Source of the DNA: Synechococcaceae bacterium WB4_1_0192
GTDB taxonomy: Bacteria > Cyanobacteriota > Cyanobacteriia > PCC-6307 > Cyanobiaceae
Assembly: GCA_009926195.1 (NCBI GenBank)
Contig: RFPK01000007.1
Coordinates: 1-21,720 of the forward strand
Direction: 5' to 3'
Length of the DNA stretch: 21,720 nucleotides
Of this stretch, positions 1-7,752 are shown one piece after another. A program made the position numbers and the translations under genes. Numbering within the stretch: position 1 is the first letter of the stretch; each line of letters begins with the position of its first letter. The notes below the pieces were generated by a model. The model saw nothing but the letters and a program-made list of their open reading frames with translations. It did no database searches and was not told the origin of the DNA.

Positions 1-261
1 GGCGAACAGGGGCGAGTCGAAGCCCTGCTGCAGGCCAAGGCACGCGGAGGTGCCGGTGAGGAGAGCGGAATGGCTGGAGGGCATGCCCCCGGTTTCCACC
101 AGCACCTTCGGATTCCAGCGGCGGTGCACCGCCAGTTCAATGAGCAGCTTGGAGAGCTGGGCACTGCCGCAGGCCGCCAGCCCCCACCAGAGCGGACCGT
201 TATCGAGGATGGCCAGCAGGGGCGCCGACTCGGCAGCTGCGGCGATCAGAGCGCCGCTCAT
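1..261 (-). CDS. Divergent PAP2 family (DUF212) membrane protein, 3'-truncated by window edge
   Basis: The first 87 residues are visible, starting at ATG 261-259. The family signature ETGGMPSSHSALLTGT lies near residues 56-71; its PSSHS core corresponds to the phosphatase motif of PAP2-type acid phosphatases. Hydrophobic stretches before and after it fit a small integral membrane protein. The family is usually about 150-170 aa, so roughly half is missing beyond the left edge. The start codon overlaps the crtE stop by 4 bp (ATGA), which implies translational coupling and an operon folD-crtE-this gene. Family assignment comes from the motif; the substrate is unknown. Confidence 0.85.
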   Translation of the reverse strand, partial: MSGALIAAAAESAPLLAILDNGPLWWGLAACGSAQLSKLLIELAVHRRWNPKVLVETGGMPSSHSALLTGTSACLGLQQGFDSPLFA

Positions 262-950
262 CGATCACGGCTCGTGATGTAGTCAGCGAGGGCCAGCAGT
301 GGCGCAGCCTTGAGGGCAGAACCATCTCCCGTGGCGAAGGGGGCGATGGCAGCCTTGGCCTCGGCCACGAGGGCATCGGCGCGGCGACGCGACTCCTCCA
401 GCCCCAGAAGCTTGGGATAGGTGGTCTTGTCAGCGGTCAGATCCTTGCCGGCGGTCTTGCCGAGCACCTCACTGCTGGCGGTCACATCAAGGATGTCATC
501 GATGATCTGGAACGCCAGACCGATGCCGCGGGCATAGACGCGCAGGGCGTCGAGCAGGGCATCGCCGGCACCGGCGATCAGGGCACCGCTGAGCACGCAG
601 GCCCGCAACAGGGCGCCGGTCTTGTGCAGGTGGATGTACTCCAGGGTCTCGAGGTCGACGTCCTTGCCCTCGCACTCCAGGTCCACCACCTGGCCTCCCA
701 CCAGACCGGGGGCACCGGAGGCCAGGGACAGTTCAGCGACCACCTTCAGCAGCTGTTCGGCCGGCACGCCAGGGCTGCGCAACGCCACCATCTCGAAGGC
801 ACGGGTCAGCAGGGCATCGCCGGCCAGGATCGCGTTGGCCTCGCCGTAGACCTTGTGGTTGGTGGGCCGGCCGCGGCGCAGATCGTCGTTGTCCATGGCC
901 GGCAGGTCGTCATGGATCAGCGACATGGTGTGGATCATCTCCAGCGCCAC
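258..950 (-). CDS. crtE: Geranylgeranyl diphosphate synthase, N-terminally truncated (lesion)
   Basis: Trans-isoprenyl diphosphate synthase that condenses IPP with allylic diphosphates to GGPP, the precursor of carotenoids and of the chlorophyll phytyl chain. Read from GTG 950 it gives 230 aa. The first Asp-rich motif DDLPAMD is at residues 14-20, the second DDILD at 151-155, and the C-terminus DYITSRDR looks complete. Intact homologues are about 295-305 aa and carry about 70 further N-terminal residues, including the GGKRLRP motif that binds IPP. Here the homologous frame continues only to PTAV just upstream of 950 and meets a stop at 1002-1004. A plausible original N-terminus lies in another frame at 951-1048. 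The gene is therefore broken as written; GTG 950 is the first in-frame start but gives a protein without the IPP-binding helices. The 3' end overlaps the DUF212 gene by 4 bp. Confidence 0.85.
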   Translation of the reverse strand: MALEMIHTMSLIHDDLPAMDNDDLRRGRPTNHKVYGEANAILAGDALLTRAFEMVALRSPGVPAEQLLKVVAELSLASGAPGLVGGQVVDLECEGKDVDLETLEYIHLHKTGALLRACVLSGALIAGAGDALLDALRVYARGIGLAFQIIDDILDVTASSEVLGKTAGKDLTADKTTYPKLLGLEESRRRADALVAEAKAAIAPFATGDGSALKAAPLLALADYITSRDR

Positions 951-1048
951 CGCCGTGGGCCGCCCGTGGAGGTGCTGCCTGTGGCGCTGCCTGTGGCGCT
1001 GTCAGTGGTGGTCACCGGCGCGGTCATGGGGGCTGGGCCAGGGGCCAT
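951..1048 (-). pseudogene. crtE: Displaced N-terminal remnant of crtE
   Basis: ATG 1048 (or ATG 1027, same frame) opens a reading frame coding an Ala/Thr/Ser/Gly-rich leader with two copies of the four-residue unit SATG. It runs toward the GGPP synthase coding sequence but is out of frame with it and ends at a TGA about ten codons past the join. Low-complexity leaders of this kind often precede the conserved FDF...YL start of picocyanobacterial CrtE. I infer that this is the true 5' end of crtE and that the conserved region between leader and PTAVALEM is absent. The folD stop is about 31 bp upstream. Confidence 0.5.
974..1000. repeat. Tandem 12-bp repeat, two copies plus partial
   Basis: On the plus strand gctgcctgtggc occurs at 974-985 and again at 986-997, followed by gct. 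On the minus strand the period of 12 equals four codons (Ala-Thr-Gly-Ser) in the frame of the displaced crtE leader. It lies within about 30 bp of the crtE breakpoint, so replication slippage or misassembly could have started here. Confidence 0.8.
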
Positions 1049-1079
1049 TGCTGGCGGCGATTCTCTCAGGCCGCGCTGA

Positions 1080-1988
1080 TCACGGCAGCAGATCCGCCAG
1101 GGGCTGATCGAGACCGCAACGCTGACACCAGCTGGCGACGGTGTTGACCAACAGCAGCGTCACGGTCATCGGGCCGACACCACCGGGCACCGGCGTGATC
1201 GAACCGGCGATCGGCTCCACCTCCTCGAAGCGCACATCGCCGCAGAGTCTGGCCTTGGCCTGCGGACCGGCCGCCGGATCGGGATCGAGCCGGTGGATGC
1301 CGACATCCACCACCACCGCCCCGGGCTTGACATGCTCAGCGCCGATCATGCGGGCGCGACCTGCGGCCACCACGAGCACATCGGCCTGGCGGGTGAGCTC
1401 CGGCAGATCACGGGTGCGGGAGTGGGCGACGCTCACCGTGGCATCCGCGGCCTGGAGCATCAGCGCCATCGGCTGACCCACCAGGATGCTGCGTCCCACC
1501 ACCACGGCCCGCTTGCCGGCCAGGTCCACGCCAGCGGCGCTCAGGAGGGCCATCACCCCGGCTGGGGTGCAGCTGCGGGGGCCGGGCTCGCCCTTGAGCA
1601 GTCGCCCGAGGTTGAGGGTGTGCAGACCATCGGCATCCTTCTCCGGATCGATCGCCGCCAGCAGCGGGCGCTCATCCAGGCCCGCCGGCAGCGGCAGCTG
1701 CAGCAGGATGCCGTCCACCGCTGGATCGGCGTTGAGGCGCTGAATCGTGGCCAGCACCTCCGCCGCCGGGGTCTCGGCCGGCAGGTGGGCGCCAAGATTG
1801 GTGATGCCGATGCGGCTGCAGGCCTTTTCTTTGTTGGCGACGTAGACACCGCTGGCCGGATCGTCGCCCACGCGGAGCACTGCAAGACCCGGCGGGCGGC
1901 CGGCCCGGTCAAGGCGCTCCGCCACAACGGTCTGCAGGCGGGTCTCGATCGATGCCGCCAACTGGCGGCCATCCAGACGCGTGGCCAT
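1080..1988 (-). CDS. folD: Bifunctional methylene-THF dehydrogenase/cyclohydrolase
   Basis: Cytosolic one-carbon enzyme interconverting 5,10-methylene-, 5,10-methenyl- and 10-formyl-tetrahydrofolate with NADP. The 302-aa product is full length for the family. Catalytic Tyr49 and Lys53 sit in YVANK, the dinucleotide-binding motif GRSILVGQP is at 165-173 and the signature PGGVGPMT at 268-275. I chose ATG 1988 because it begins with the conserved MATRLDG; the frame stays open for 34 more codons upstream but that part looks non-coding. It is divergent from the HD phosphodiesterase (75 bp between starts) and first of the minus-strand set folD-crtE-DUF212. Confidence 0.95.
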   Translation of the reverse strand: MATRLDGRQLAASIETRLQTVVAERLDRAGRPPGLAVLRVGDDPASGVYVANKEKACSRIGITNLGAHLPAETPAAEVLATIQRLNADPAVDGILLQLPLPAGLDERPLLAAIDPEKDADGLHTLNLGRLLKGEPGPRSCTPAGVMALLSAAGVDLAGKRAVVVGRSILVGQPMALMLQAADATVSVAHSRTRDLPELTRQADVLVVAAGRARMIGAEHVKPGAVVVDVGIHRLDPDPAAGPQAKARLCGDVRFEEVEPIAGSITPVPGGVGPMTVTLLLVNTVASWCQRCGLDQPLADLLP

Positions 1989-2062
1989 GGCGCGGGAATG
2001 GAATCGACTGCTCTCAGCATGCAACGGCAGGGCTAGCGTGACCTCCTTCCTCATGGGCTTCG

Positions 2063-4192
2063 TTGACCCGCCCGGGCCCCGGCCATCCATCGCTGCGCCA
2101 GCCGATCCAGCAGCCGCTGCGCATCCTGCAGCGCCTGTGGCGGCGGCTGCTGCGCCTGGAGAGCCCCCGCCAGGCGCTCAGCCGCTGGCGGAATCGCGAC
2201 ACCATCGCCGTGCTGGTGGGCTGCCTGCTGGTGGCCCTGGTCTCCAGCTGGCCCTGGTTGGTGGAACCAAGCCTGCGTCCAGGGATCCCGGCCCCGTTCA
2301 CGGTGCGCGCGCCCAAGGCGGCCACGGTGGTCGATTCCGATGCGCTGGAGCAGCGCCGCTCCCAGCTGGGGCCGCGCAGCCATGTGCAGGTGGTTGATCC
2401 ACGCATCAACCACGATCTCGAACAGCGGCTCGAACGCCAGCTTCAGGCCATCACCCGCCTGAGTGGCAGCGCTCAGGACCGTGTGCCCCCCCTGGATCTC
2501 AAGCCCCCCGAACGGCAGTGGCTGGAGACCGTGTCCGCCGACGAGCTGGTCAACTGGCAGAACCAGATCCGCCAGGCCCAGCGGCTGATGCTGCAGCAGG
2601 GAATCGTGGGCAGCATCGCCCGCCAGCAGCTGGAGCACGCTGCCGCCCTGCACCTGCAGCAGCTCAGCGGTCCCGAACTCAGCCTCGGCAGCCGCGTGCT
2701 GGCCACCAACCTGCAGGGGCGCAGCAACCTGCGGATCGATGCCGCCCTGACCCAACGGCTGATCGAGGACCTGCTCACCCAGCAGGGCATCCCGACGATC
2801 AGCGTTCGCCAGGGGGAACTGATCACCCGCCAGGGAGAGGCGATCAGCCCCCAGGCCTATGCGGTGCTCGACTACTTCGGCCTCGTGAACCGCCGGCCCC
2901 TGATCGGCGCCTGGCTCCTCCATGCCCTGGAGGCCCTGGCCGGGTGCGGCGTGATGGTGCTGCTGATCCGGCGCCACCGCGCCAGCCTCGAACCCCGCCA
3001 GGCGTTGCTGGCCCTGGGGCTGCTGCTGCTGGTGCAGGGCTGCAAGCTCTGGCTGGGTGGTGCCGTGAGTCCGCTGGCGCTGCTGGTGCCTCCAACCCTG
3101 CTGCTGGCCCAGGGGCTCGGCACCAGCGCCGGCCTGGCCTGGCTGGCCCTGGCCAGCCTGCTCTGGCCACTGCCGCTGGCCACCTTCAACGATCAGCGCA
3201 TCCTGGTGGCGGCGGCCGTGGCGGCACTGACGGCGGTACTGGCGGGACGACAGCGCAGCCGCGCACAGCTGCTGCAGCTGAGCCTGCTGGTGCCGCTGGT
3301 GGCGCTGGCGGCGGAATGGCTGTTGCTGCAGCTGGCGGTGGCCCGGGGTGAAGGCGATGGCCTGCTGCCGATTGGCGCCGACCTGCCAGGCGAGGCGCTG
3401 CTGCTGGCGGGGCTGCTGCTGGGGGTGCTGCTGCTCAGCCCCCTGCTGGAGAGCTTCTTCGATCTGCTCACCCGCAGCCGACTGCTGGAGCTGGCCGATC
3501 TGGAACGGCCGCTGCTGCGGCGCCTCTCCTGCGAGGCGCCGGGCACGTTCGAGCACACGCTGATGATCTGCGGCCTGGCCGAAGAGGGCGCCCGCGCGAT
3601 CCAGGCCGACGTTGACCTGATCCGAACCGGAGCGCTTTACCACGACGTGGGCAAGCTGCACGGGCCACACTGGTTCATCGAGAACCAGGAGAGCAGCGAC
3701 AACCCCCACGACCGCCTCGATGACCCCTTCCTGAGCGCCGGCATCCTGCAGGCCCACGTCGATGAGGGCCTGCGGCTGGCGCGCCGCTACCGGCTGCCGC
3801 GACCCCTGGCCGATTTCATTCCCGAGCACCAGGGCACGCTCAAGATGGGCTACTTCCTGCATGAAGCCCGCCAGCGGGATCCCGGGGTGAGCGAGAGCTC
3901 CTTCCGCTATCGCGGCCCCACGCCCCGCAGCCGCGAGACGGCGGTGCTGATGCTGGCGGATGGCTGCGAGGCGGCCCTGCGCTCCCTGCCCCCGGACACC
4001 GATGCCCAGCGGGCGCGTGCCATGGTGCGCCGCATCGTCGATGCCCGCTGGCAGGACGGACAGCTCTCCGCCAGTGGTCTCAGCCTGGCGGAGCTGGAGC
4101 TGTTGGTGCGCGCCTTCGTGCGGGTATGGCGGCGCATGCGCCATCGCCGCATCCCCTACCCGATCCCAGCCCGCAAGGGTTACAGCGCCTGA
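2063..4192 (+). CDS. 7TM-HD family phosphodiesterase (PgpH-type, probably c-di-AMP specific)
   Basis: Membrane protein of 709 aa. A short Arg-rich N-terminus precedes one TM helix (about 46-66) and an extracytoplasmic 7TMR-HDED-type region (about 70-280). A multi-TM block follows (about 285-470), then a cytoplasmic HD domain. The HD metal ligands are visible as FEH (His498) and YHDVGK (His527-Asp528), then IPEH and ADGCEA. This is the architecture of Listeria PgpH, which hydrolyses c-di-AMP; activity here is inferred from family. The only start codon upstream of the first TM helix is TTG 2063, since the frame hits TGA at 2039 and has no ATG or GTG before residue 50. The Rieske gene follows after 30 bp on the same strand. 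Confidence 0.88.
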   Translation: MTRPGPGHPSLRQPIQQPLRILQRLWRRLLRLESPRQALSRWRNRDTIAVLVGCLLVALVSSWPWLVEPSLRPGIPAPFTVRAPKAATVVDSDALEQRRSQLGPRSHVQVVDPRINHDLEQRLERQLQAITRLSGSAQDRVPPLDLKPPERQWLETVSADELVNWQNQIRQAQRLMLQQGIVGSIARQQLEHAAALHLQQLSGPELSLGSRVLATNLQGRSNLRIDAALTQRLIEDLLTQQGIPTISVRQGELITRQGEAISPQAYAVLDYFGLVNRRPLIGAWLLHALEALAGCGVMVLLIRRHRASLEPRQALLALGLLLLVQGCKLWLGGAVSPLALLVPPTLLLAQGLGTSAGLAWLALASLLWPLPLATFNDQRILVAAAVAALTAVLAGRQRSRAQLLQLSLLVPLVALAAEWLLLQLAVARGEGDGLLPIGADLPGEALLLAGLLLGVLLLSPLLESFFDLLTRSRLLELADLERPLLRRLSCEAPGTFEHTLMICGLAEEGARAIQADVDLIRTGALYHDVGKLHGPHWFIENQESSDNPHDRLDDPFLSAGILQAHVDEGLRLARRYRLPRPLADFIPEHQGTLKMGYFLHEARQRDPGVSESSFRYRGPTPRSRETAVLMLADGCEAALRSLPPDTDAQRARAMVRRIVDARWQDGQLSASGLSLAELELLVRAFVRVWRRMRHRRIPYPIPARKGYSA

Positions 4193-4222
4193 ACGGGACG
4201 CCAACCTGACGCATCGAGCACA

Positions 4223-5611
4223 GTGATCCACAGACACCAGAGCGAGACGACCTGGCAGCGGGCCTGGTACCCGGTGGCCTTTCTCGATGACCTCGATCGC
4301 GAGCGCCCCCAGGCCTTCACGCTGCTGGGACAGGATCTGGTGCTCTGGTACGACCGAGGCGAGCAGCGCTGGTGCGCCTTCGCCGATGTCTGCCCGCACC
4401 GGCTGGTGCCCCTCTCACAGGGGCGCCTCAACGACGATGGCCAGCTGGAGTGTCCTTACCACGGCTGGAGCTTCAACGGCGACGGGCAGTGCACCGCCAT
4501 CCCCCAGGCTCAGGAGGGGCAGGCGATCGGCCAGCGCAGCCACTGCCGCGCCTACGCCACCGCAACGGGGCAGGGGCTGCTGTTCGTGTTCAGCGGTGCG
4601 GCACCTGAGGCCGACGGCCATCCGCTGCCGCTGCTGCCGATGCTGAAGCAGCAGGGCAAAGGGAGGACGGGCTGGGATGAAGGCTGGATCGTGCAGGACA
4701 TCGCCCGCGACCTGCCGATGGACGCGCTCACCCTGCTGGAGAACGTGCTGGATGCGAGCCATGTGCCCTTCACCCACCACGCCACCGTCGGCCGGCGCGA
4801 CACGGCTGGACCGGTGAACCTGCAGCTGACCAGCTTCGGCCCGGAGGGGTTCACGGGGGAGTGGCCGGAGGGTCCACGCCGCGGCAAGCTCGGCAGCCAG
4901 CACACCACCTACGCGGCCCCGTGCCTGATGTGGCACGACCTCACGGCACCGGGCTTCGCCCGCTTTCTCACCGTGGTGTATGCCACCCCGATCCGGCGCG
5001 GCGAATGCCGCCTGTTCGCCCGCTTTCCCTTCCAGTTCCGCTCCCCCTGGCCGGCGCGACTGCTGGGACTGCGGCCGCGCTGGCTGCAACACCTCGGCAA
5101 CCACACGGTGCTGGAGGACGACCAGATCTTCCTGCACTGGCAGGAGCGGCTGTTGGAGCAGCGGGGCGGCAGCCAACACGCCATCCGCAATTTCCACCTG
5201 CCCACCGCCGCCGACCGCTACATCCGCGCCCTGCACGACTGGGTGAACCGCTATGGCGGTGAGCCCTTCGCGGGCCAGCCCCTGCCGCCACGCCTCGGAG
5301 AAGCCGCGCTGATGGACAGGCTTGAGGCCCACACCCGCCACTGCCGCAGCTGTTCAGGGGCTCTGCGCCGGCTGACGCACGTGCAGCAGCTGTGCGAGCT
5401 GCTGGTGGTGGCCGGCCTGGCGGGCCTCGCCTGGTGTGGCGGCAGCGGCGCCGGCGGCACCGCCCTGGTGGCCCTGCTGCTCACGGCCGCGGCCCTGGCC
5501 TGTCGCTGGCGCTGCCAGGCCTGGATCCAGCAGCTGAAACGCGGCAGCGGCCAACCACCACGCAACCGGCTCAGCGGCCGCGGGCGCGGGCGCGCAAGGC
5601 CCGGCCGCTGA
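4223..5611 (+). CDS. Rieske non-haem iron oxygenase, pheophorbide a oxygenase/Lls1-like
   Basis: 462 aa from GTG 4223. The Rieske [2Fe-2S] ligands are CPHR (Cys57, His59) and CPYHGW (Cys77, His80), spaced as in the family. The mononuclear iron site is Asn174-x2-Asp177-x2-His180-x4-His185 in NVLDASHVPFTHH. A Cys-x2-Cys pair (374/377) and two C-terminal hydrophobic segments (about 390-435) match the PaO/Tic55/chlorophyllide-oxygenase branch, whose members act on tetrapyrroles at photosynthetic membranes. The substrate cannot be read from sequence. It sits 30 bp after the HD phosphodiesterase and probably shares its transcript. Its last 41 bp overlap the convergent SemiSWEET gene. Confidence 0.88.
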   Translation: MIHRHQSETTWQRAWYPVAFLDDLDRERPQAFTLLGQDLVLWYDRGEQRWCAFADVCPHRLVPLSQGRLNDDGQLECPYHGWSFNGDGQCTAIPQAQEGQAIGQRSHCRAYATATGQGLLFVFSGAAPEADGHPLPLLPMLKQQGKGRTGWDEGWIVQDIARDLPMDALTLLENVLDASHVPFTHHATVGRRDTAGPVNLQLTSFGPEGFTGEWPEGPRRGKLGSQHTTYAAPCLMWHDLTAPGFARFLTVVYATPIRRGECRLFARFPFQFRSPWPARLLGLRPRWLQHLGNHTVLEDDQIFLHWQERLLEQRGGSQHAIRNFHLPTAADRYIRALHDWVNRYGGEPFAGQPLPPRLGEAALMDRLEAHTRHCRSCSGALRRLTHVQQLCELLVVAGLAGLAWCGGSGAGGTALVALLLTAAALACRWRCQAWIQQLKRGSGQPPRNRLSGRGRGRARPGR

Positions 5612-5876
5612 GCACCGCCCGGGCCTTGCGCTCCAGGATCAGGCCGGCGCTCACCAGGGTGATCGCATTGGCGATGATCAACGGGCCGTCGCCGGTCAGC
5701 AGACCGTAAAGGCCCCAGAGGGCGATGCCACTGGTGAACAGCACATACATGCGCAGGGAGATGGCGCTGGTGTCACCGCTGCGCAGGGTCTTGATCGCCT
5801 GGGGGAAGAAACTCAGCGTGGTCAGACTTGCCGCCACATAGCCGAGAGCCGCGACGGAGGGCGAGGGACCGGCCAC
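5571..5876 (-). CDS. SemiSWEET family (MtN3/PQ-loop) sugar transporter
   Basis: 101 aa with three predicted TM helices (about 8-26, 40-60, 65-83) and the Pro-Gln pair at 25-26 in SFFPQAIKT, diagnostic of SemiSWEETs. These work as dimers and move sugars down their gradient. The length is close to the usual 85-100 aa, with an Arg/Ala-rich tail from about residue 83. The start is GTG 5876; the same frame meets the upstream RluA stop at 5889-5891, so no earlier start exists. It lies 12 bp downstream of the RluA gene. The basic tail is encoded by the inverted repeat shared with the Rieske gene end. Confidence 0.87.
   Translation of the reverse strand: MAGPSPSVAALGYVAASLTTLSFFPQAIKTLRSGDTSAISLRMYVLFTSGIALWGLYGLLTGDGPLIIANAITLVSAGLILERKARAVLSGRALRARARGR
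5592..5631. terminator. Perfect 13-bp inverted repeat at a convergent gene overlap, likely bidirectional terminator
   Basis: The left arm gcgcaaggcccgg (5592-5604) and right arm ccgggccttgcgc (5619-5631) are exact reverse complements around a 14-nt loop. The loop contains the stop codon of the Rieske gene, and the whole element lies within the 3' coding end of the SemiSWEET gene on the other strand. The GC-rich stem at a tail-to-tail junction suggests transcription termination for both genes. No T-run follows, so it is not a canonical intrinsic terminator. Confidence 0.55.
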
Positions 5877-5888
5877 GAGGTTCGCGAG

Positions 5889-6572
5889 TCAGAAGGGACA
5901 GGGGGAGGCAAACACCAGCTCGGCACCGCTGCAGGGGTGCACGCAGCGCAGGTCGCTGGCGTGCAGATGCAGGCGCCGGGCCGCGGGCGCTCCGGCTGCA
6001 GCGTCGTCTGGACCATAGAGGGGGTCGCCCAGGATCGGATGGCCGATGACGCTGAGGTGCACGCGCAGCTGATGGGAACGGCCGGTCAGGGGCCACAGCT
6101 CCAGTCTGCTGTGGAGCGGCGGCAGATCTGAGACCGGCCCCAGCAGACGCCAGTCGGTGCGGCAGGGCTTGCCCGCGGGATCGGGGCCGTAGAGCGGCGG
6201 CTGGCGCTGACGCCGGGCCAGGGCCAGCTCGATCCGCCCCTGCATGGCCTGCGGCCGGCCGTGCACCACGGCGAGATAGCGCTTGTGCACCTGTCGATCG
6301 GCGAACTGGACACTGAGCCCCCGATGCACCACCGGATCCAGGGCCACCAGGATCAGGCCGGAGGTGTCGCGGTCGAGGCGATGCACAAGCTGGGCCTGCG
6401 GCCAGTGGCGCTGCACACGCGTGATCAGGGAGTCCGCCAGCTGGGGCCCGAGGCCGGGCTGACAGAGCAGTCCGGCCGGCTTGTCGAGCACCAGCAGATC
6501 CGCACCGGCATGAACGATCGCCTGCTCAGGGATCCAGGCCTCAGCGGATCGGGCCGGTGCCGCTGGCAGCAT
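5889..6572 (-). CDS. RluA-family pseudouridine synthase
   Basis: 227 aa from ATG 6572. The catalytic motif HRLDRDTSGL holds the nucleophilic Asp at residue 67, with the RluA-type blocks VLDKPAG near 29 and the later TGRSHQLRVHL and GDPLYG. There is no S4 domain, so it resembles the short RluA class that modifies rRNA or tRNA uridines; the target site is unknown. The frame is open to 6704, but that part overlaps the upstream GGDEF gene and has no family resemblance. Starting at 6572 leaves a 32-bp overlap with that gene. The SemiSWEET gene follows after 12 bp. Confidence 0.88.
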   Translation of the reverse strand: MLPAAPARSAEAWIPEQAIVHAGADLLVLDKPAGLLCQPGLGPQLADSLITRVQRHWPQAQLVHRLDRDTSGLILVALDPVVHRGLSVQFADRQVHKRYLAVVHGRPQAMQGRIELALARRQRQPPLYGPDPAGKPCRTDWRLLGPVSDLPPLHSRLELWPLTGRSHQLRVHLSVIGHPILGDPLYGPDDAAAGAPAARRLHLHASDLRCVHPCSGAELVFASPCPF

Positions 6573-7572
6573 GGCCGGCCCCGCCCAGGACCCTGGCGAT
6601 CTGATCGCGCCCATTGCCCTTGGCCAGATAGAGAGCCTGATCGGCCCGGTAGAAGAGGTCGGCGAACCCATGGTCGGCCGCCACCAGACCGGTGACCCCG
6701 CCACTGATATGGAGATGGTAATCCGACTGGCTGAACACGCCCGTCATCGCCGCCACGTCGGCGCGGATCGCCTCAGCGATCACCAGCGCCGCCTGCTCAG
6801 TGCAATCCGGCATCAGCACAGCGAACTCCTCATCGCCGATCCGACCGAACAGGTCCTGGGGCCGCAGGCGCCGGGCGGCCAGATGGCAGACATCCAACAG
6901 CACCTGATCGCCGGCCTGGTGCCCCCAGCGGTTGTTGATCTGGCGAAAATCATCGATATCGAAGTTGAACAGGCTCAGGGGCCGGCCATCGCGGCGCGCC
7001 TGCTGCAGCTCCTGCTCGCCAAGACAAAAGAAGCTGCCGCGGTTCACCAGACCCGTGACCGGGCAGAGACTGCTGTGGCGGCGCAGCTCCAGCTCCCGCA
7101 TCACCAGCTCCGCCAACTGGCGCAGCTGGGCGACCTGGGGCGGGTCGAGCTGGCGGGGCCGACGATCGATCACGCAGAGGGTGCCGAGGTTGTGCCCCTC
7201 GGCGGACTGCAGGGGCGCGCCGGCGTAGAAGCGGACGCCTGGTTCCCCCTGCACCAGCGGGTTGTTGGCGAAGCGCTCGTCCAGCAGGGCGTCCGGCACC
7301 ACCAGAACGTCATCGGCGGCGATGGTATGGGCGCAGAAGGCCATCGTGCGCGGGGTCTGGCGGGTTTCCAGACCATGGCGAGCCGGAAACCACTGGCGGT
7401 CGCGATCCACCAGCGACACCAGTGCGATCGGCATGGCCAGCACGGCGGCGGCCAGGTCGACGATCCGATCGAGATGGGGATCATCGGGGCTGTCCAGCAC
7501 ACCGTGGCGCTGCAGATCCCGCAGCCGCTGCTCCTCGTCGGCCGGGATCGGGTAATCGGGAAAGGGAGGCAC
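6541..7572 (-). CDS. GAF-GGDEF protein, probable diguanylate cyclase with variant active site
   Basis: 343 aa from GTG 7572. The N-terminal GAF domain (about 20-165) starts with the typical PADEEQRL...GVLDSP and carries the RQWFPARHGL and FCAHTI blocks. The C-terminal GGDEF domain (about 170-328) has FDIDDF (204-209) for metal binding and, in place of GGDEF, GDEEF at 246-250. The inhibitory I-site RxxD is present (RPQD, 237-240) five residues upstream. No TM segment is seen, so it is a soluble sensor. It would make c-di-GMP if the Gly-to-Asp change is tolerated. The stop lies within the start region of the RluA gene; it diverges from the 124-aa gene at 7753. Confidence 0.88.
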   Translation of the reverse strand: MPPFPDYPIPADEEQRLRDLQRHGVLDSPDDPHLDRIVDLAAAVLAMPIALVSLVDRDRQWFPARHGLETRQTPRTMAFCAHTIAADDVLVVPDALLDERFANNPLVQGEPGVRFYAGAPLQSAEGHNLGTLCVIDRRPRQLDPPQVAQLRQLAELVMRELELRRHSSLCPVTGLVNRGSFFCLGEQELQQARRDGRPLSLFNFDIDDFRQINNRWGHQAGDQVLLDVCHLAARRLRPQDLFGRIGDEEFAVLMPDCTEQAALVIAEAIRADVAAMTGVFSQSDYHLHISGGVTGLVAADHGFADLFYRADQALYLAKGNGRDQIARVLGGAGHAASGTGPIR

Positions 7573-7740
7573 CGCCGCGGCCGCCTGGAGGTTTCAAGCT
7601 AGGCAGGAGAACGGGCCCTGACGGGTCCGGCGCCGCTGGGTCAGACCCGACAGCCAGACAGCCATGGCAGGGTGCAGCCAGGCTCGCCACACTGCGCTCA
7701 GAGACGGCAGGCAGACCCTGCCCCCAGACCCTGCCGCAGC

Positions 7741-7746
7741 AGGAGG
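7741..7746 (+). promoter_or_regulatory. Strong ribosome binding site
   Basis: aggagg six bases before ATG 7753 fixes the start of the 124-aa protein gene. Perfect Shine-Dalgarno sequences are otherwise rare in this window, which suggests strong translation of this gene. Confidence 0.75.
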
Positions 7747-7752
7747 ACATCC

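Noticed and set aside
951..1048. Programmed frameshift as explanation for crtE
   Set aside because: A frameshift alone cannot restore the ~70 missing residues; the DNA between leader and conserved core is too short.
2051..4399. Very long minus-strand open frame opposite the HD phosphodiesterase
   Set aside because: Gln/His/Ala-rich translation with no domain; it is an antisense shadow of a high-GC3 gene whose real product has clear HD motifs.
6573..6704. N-terminal extension of the RluA frame
   Set aside because: Overlaps the GGDEF coding end and encodes Trp/Ser/Pro-rich sequence without family similarity.
7712..7735. 11-bp direct repeat cagaccctgcc, period 13, upstream of the 124-aa gene
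   Set aside because: Only two copies in a GC-rich spacer without symmetry; could be a regulator site but nothing supports it.
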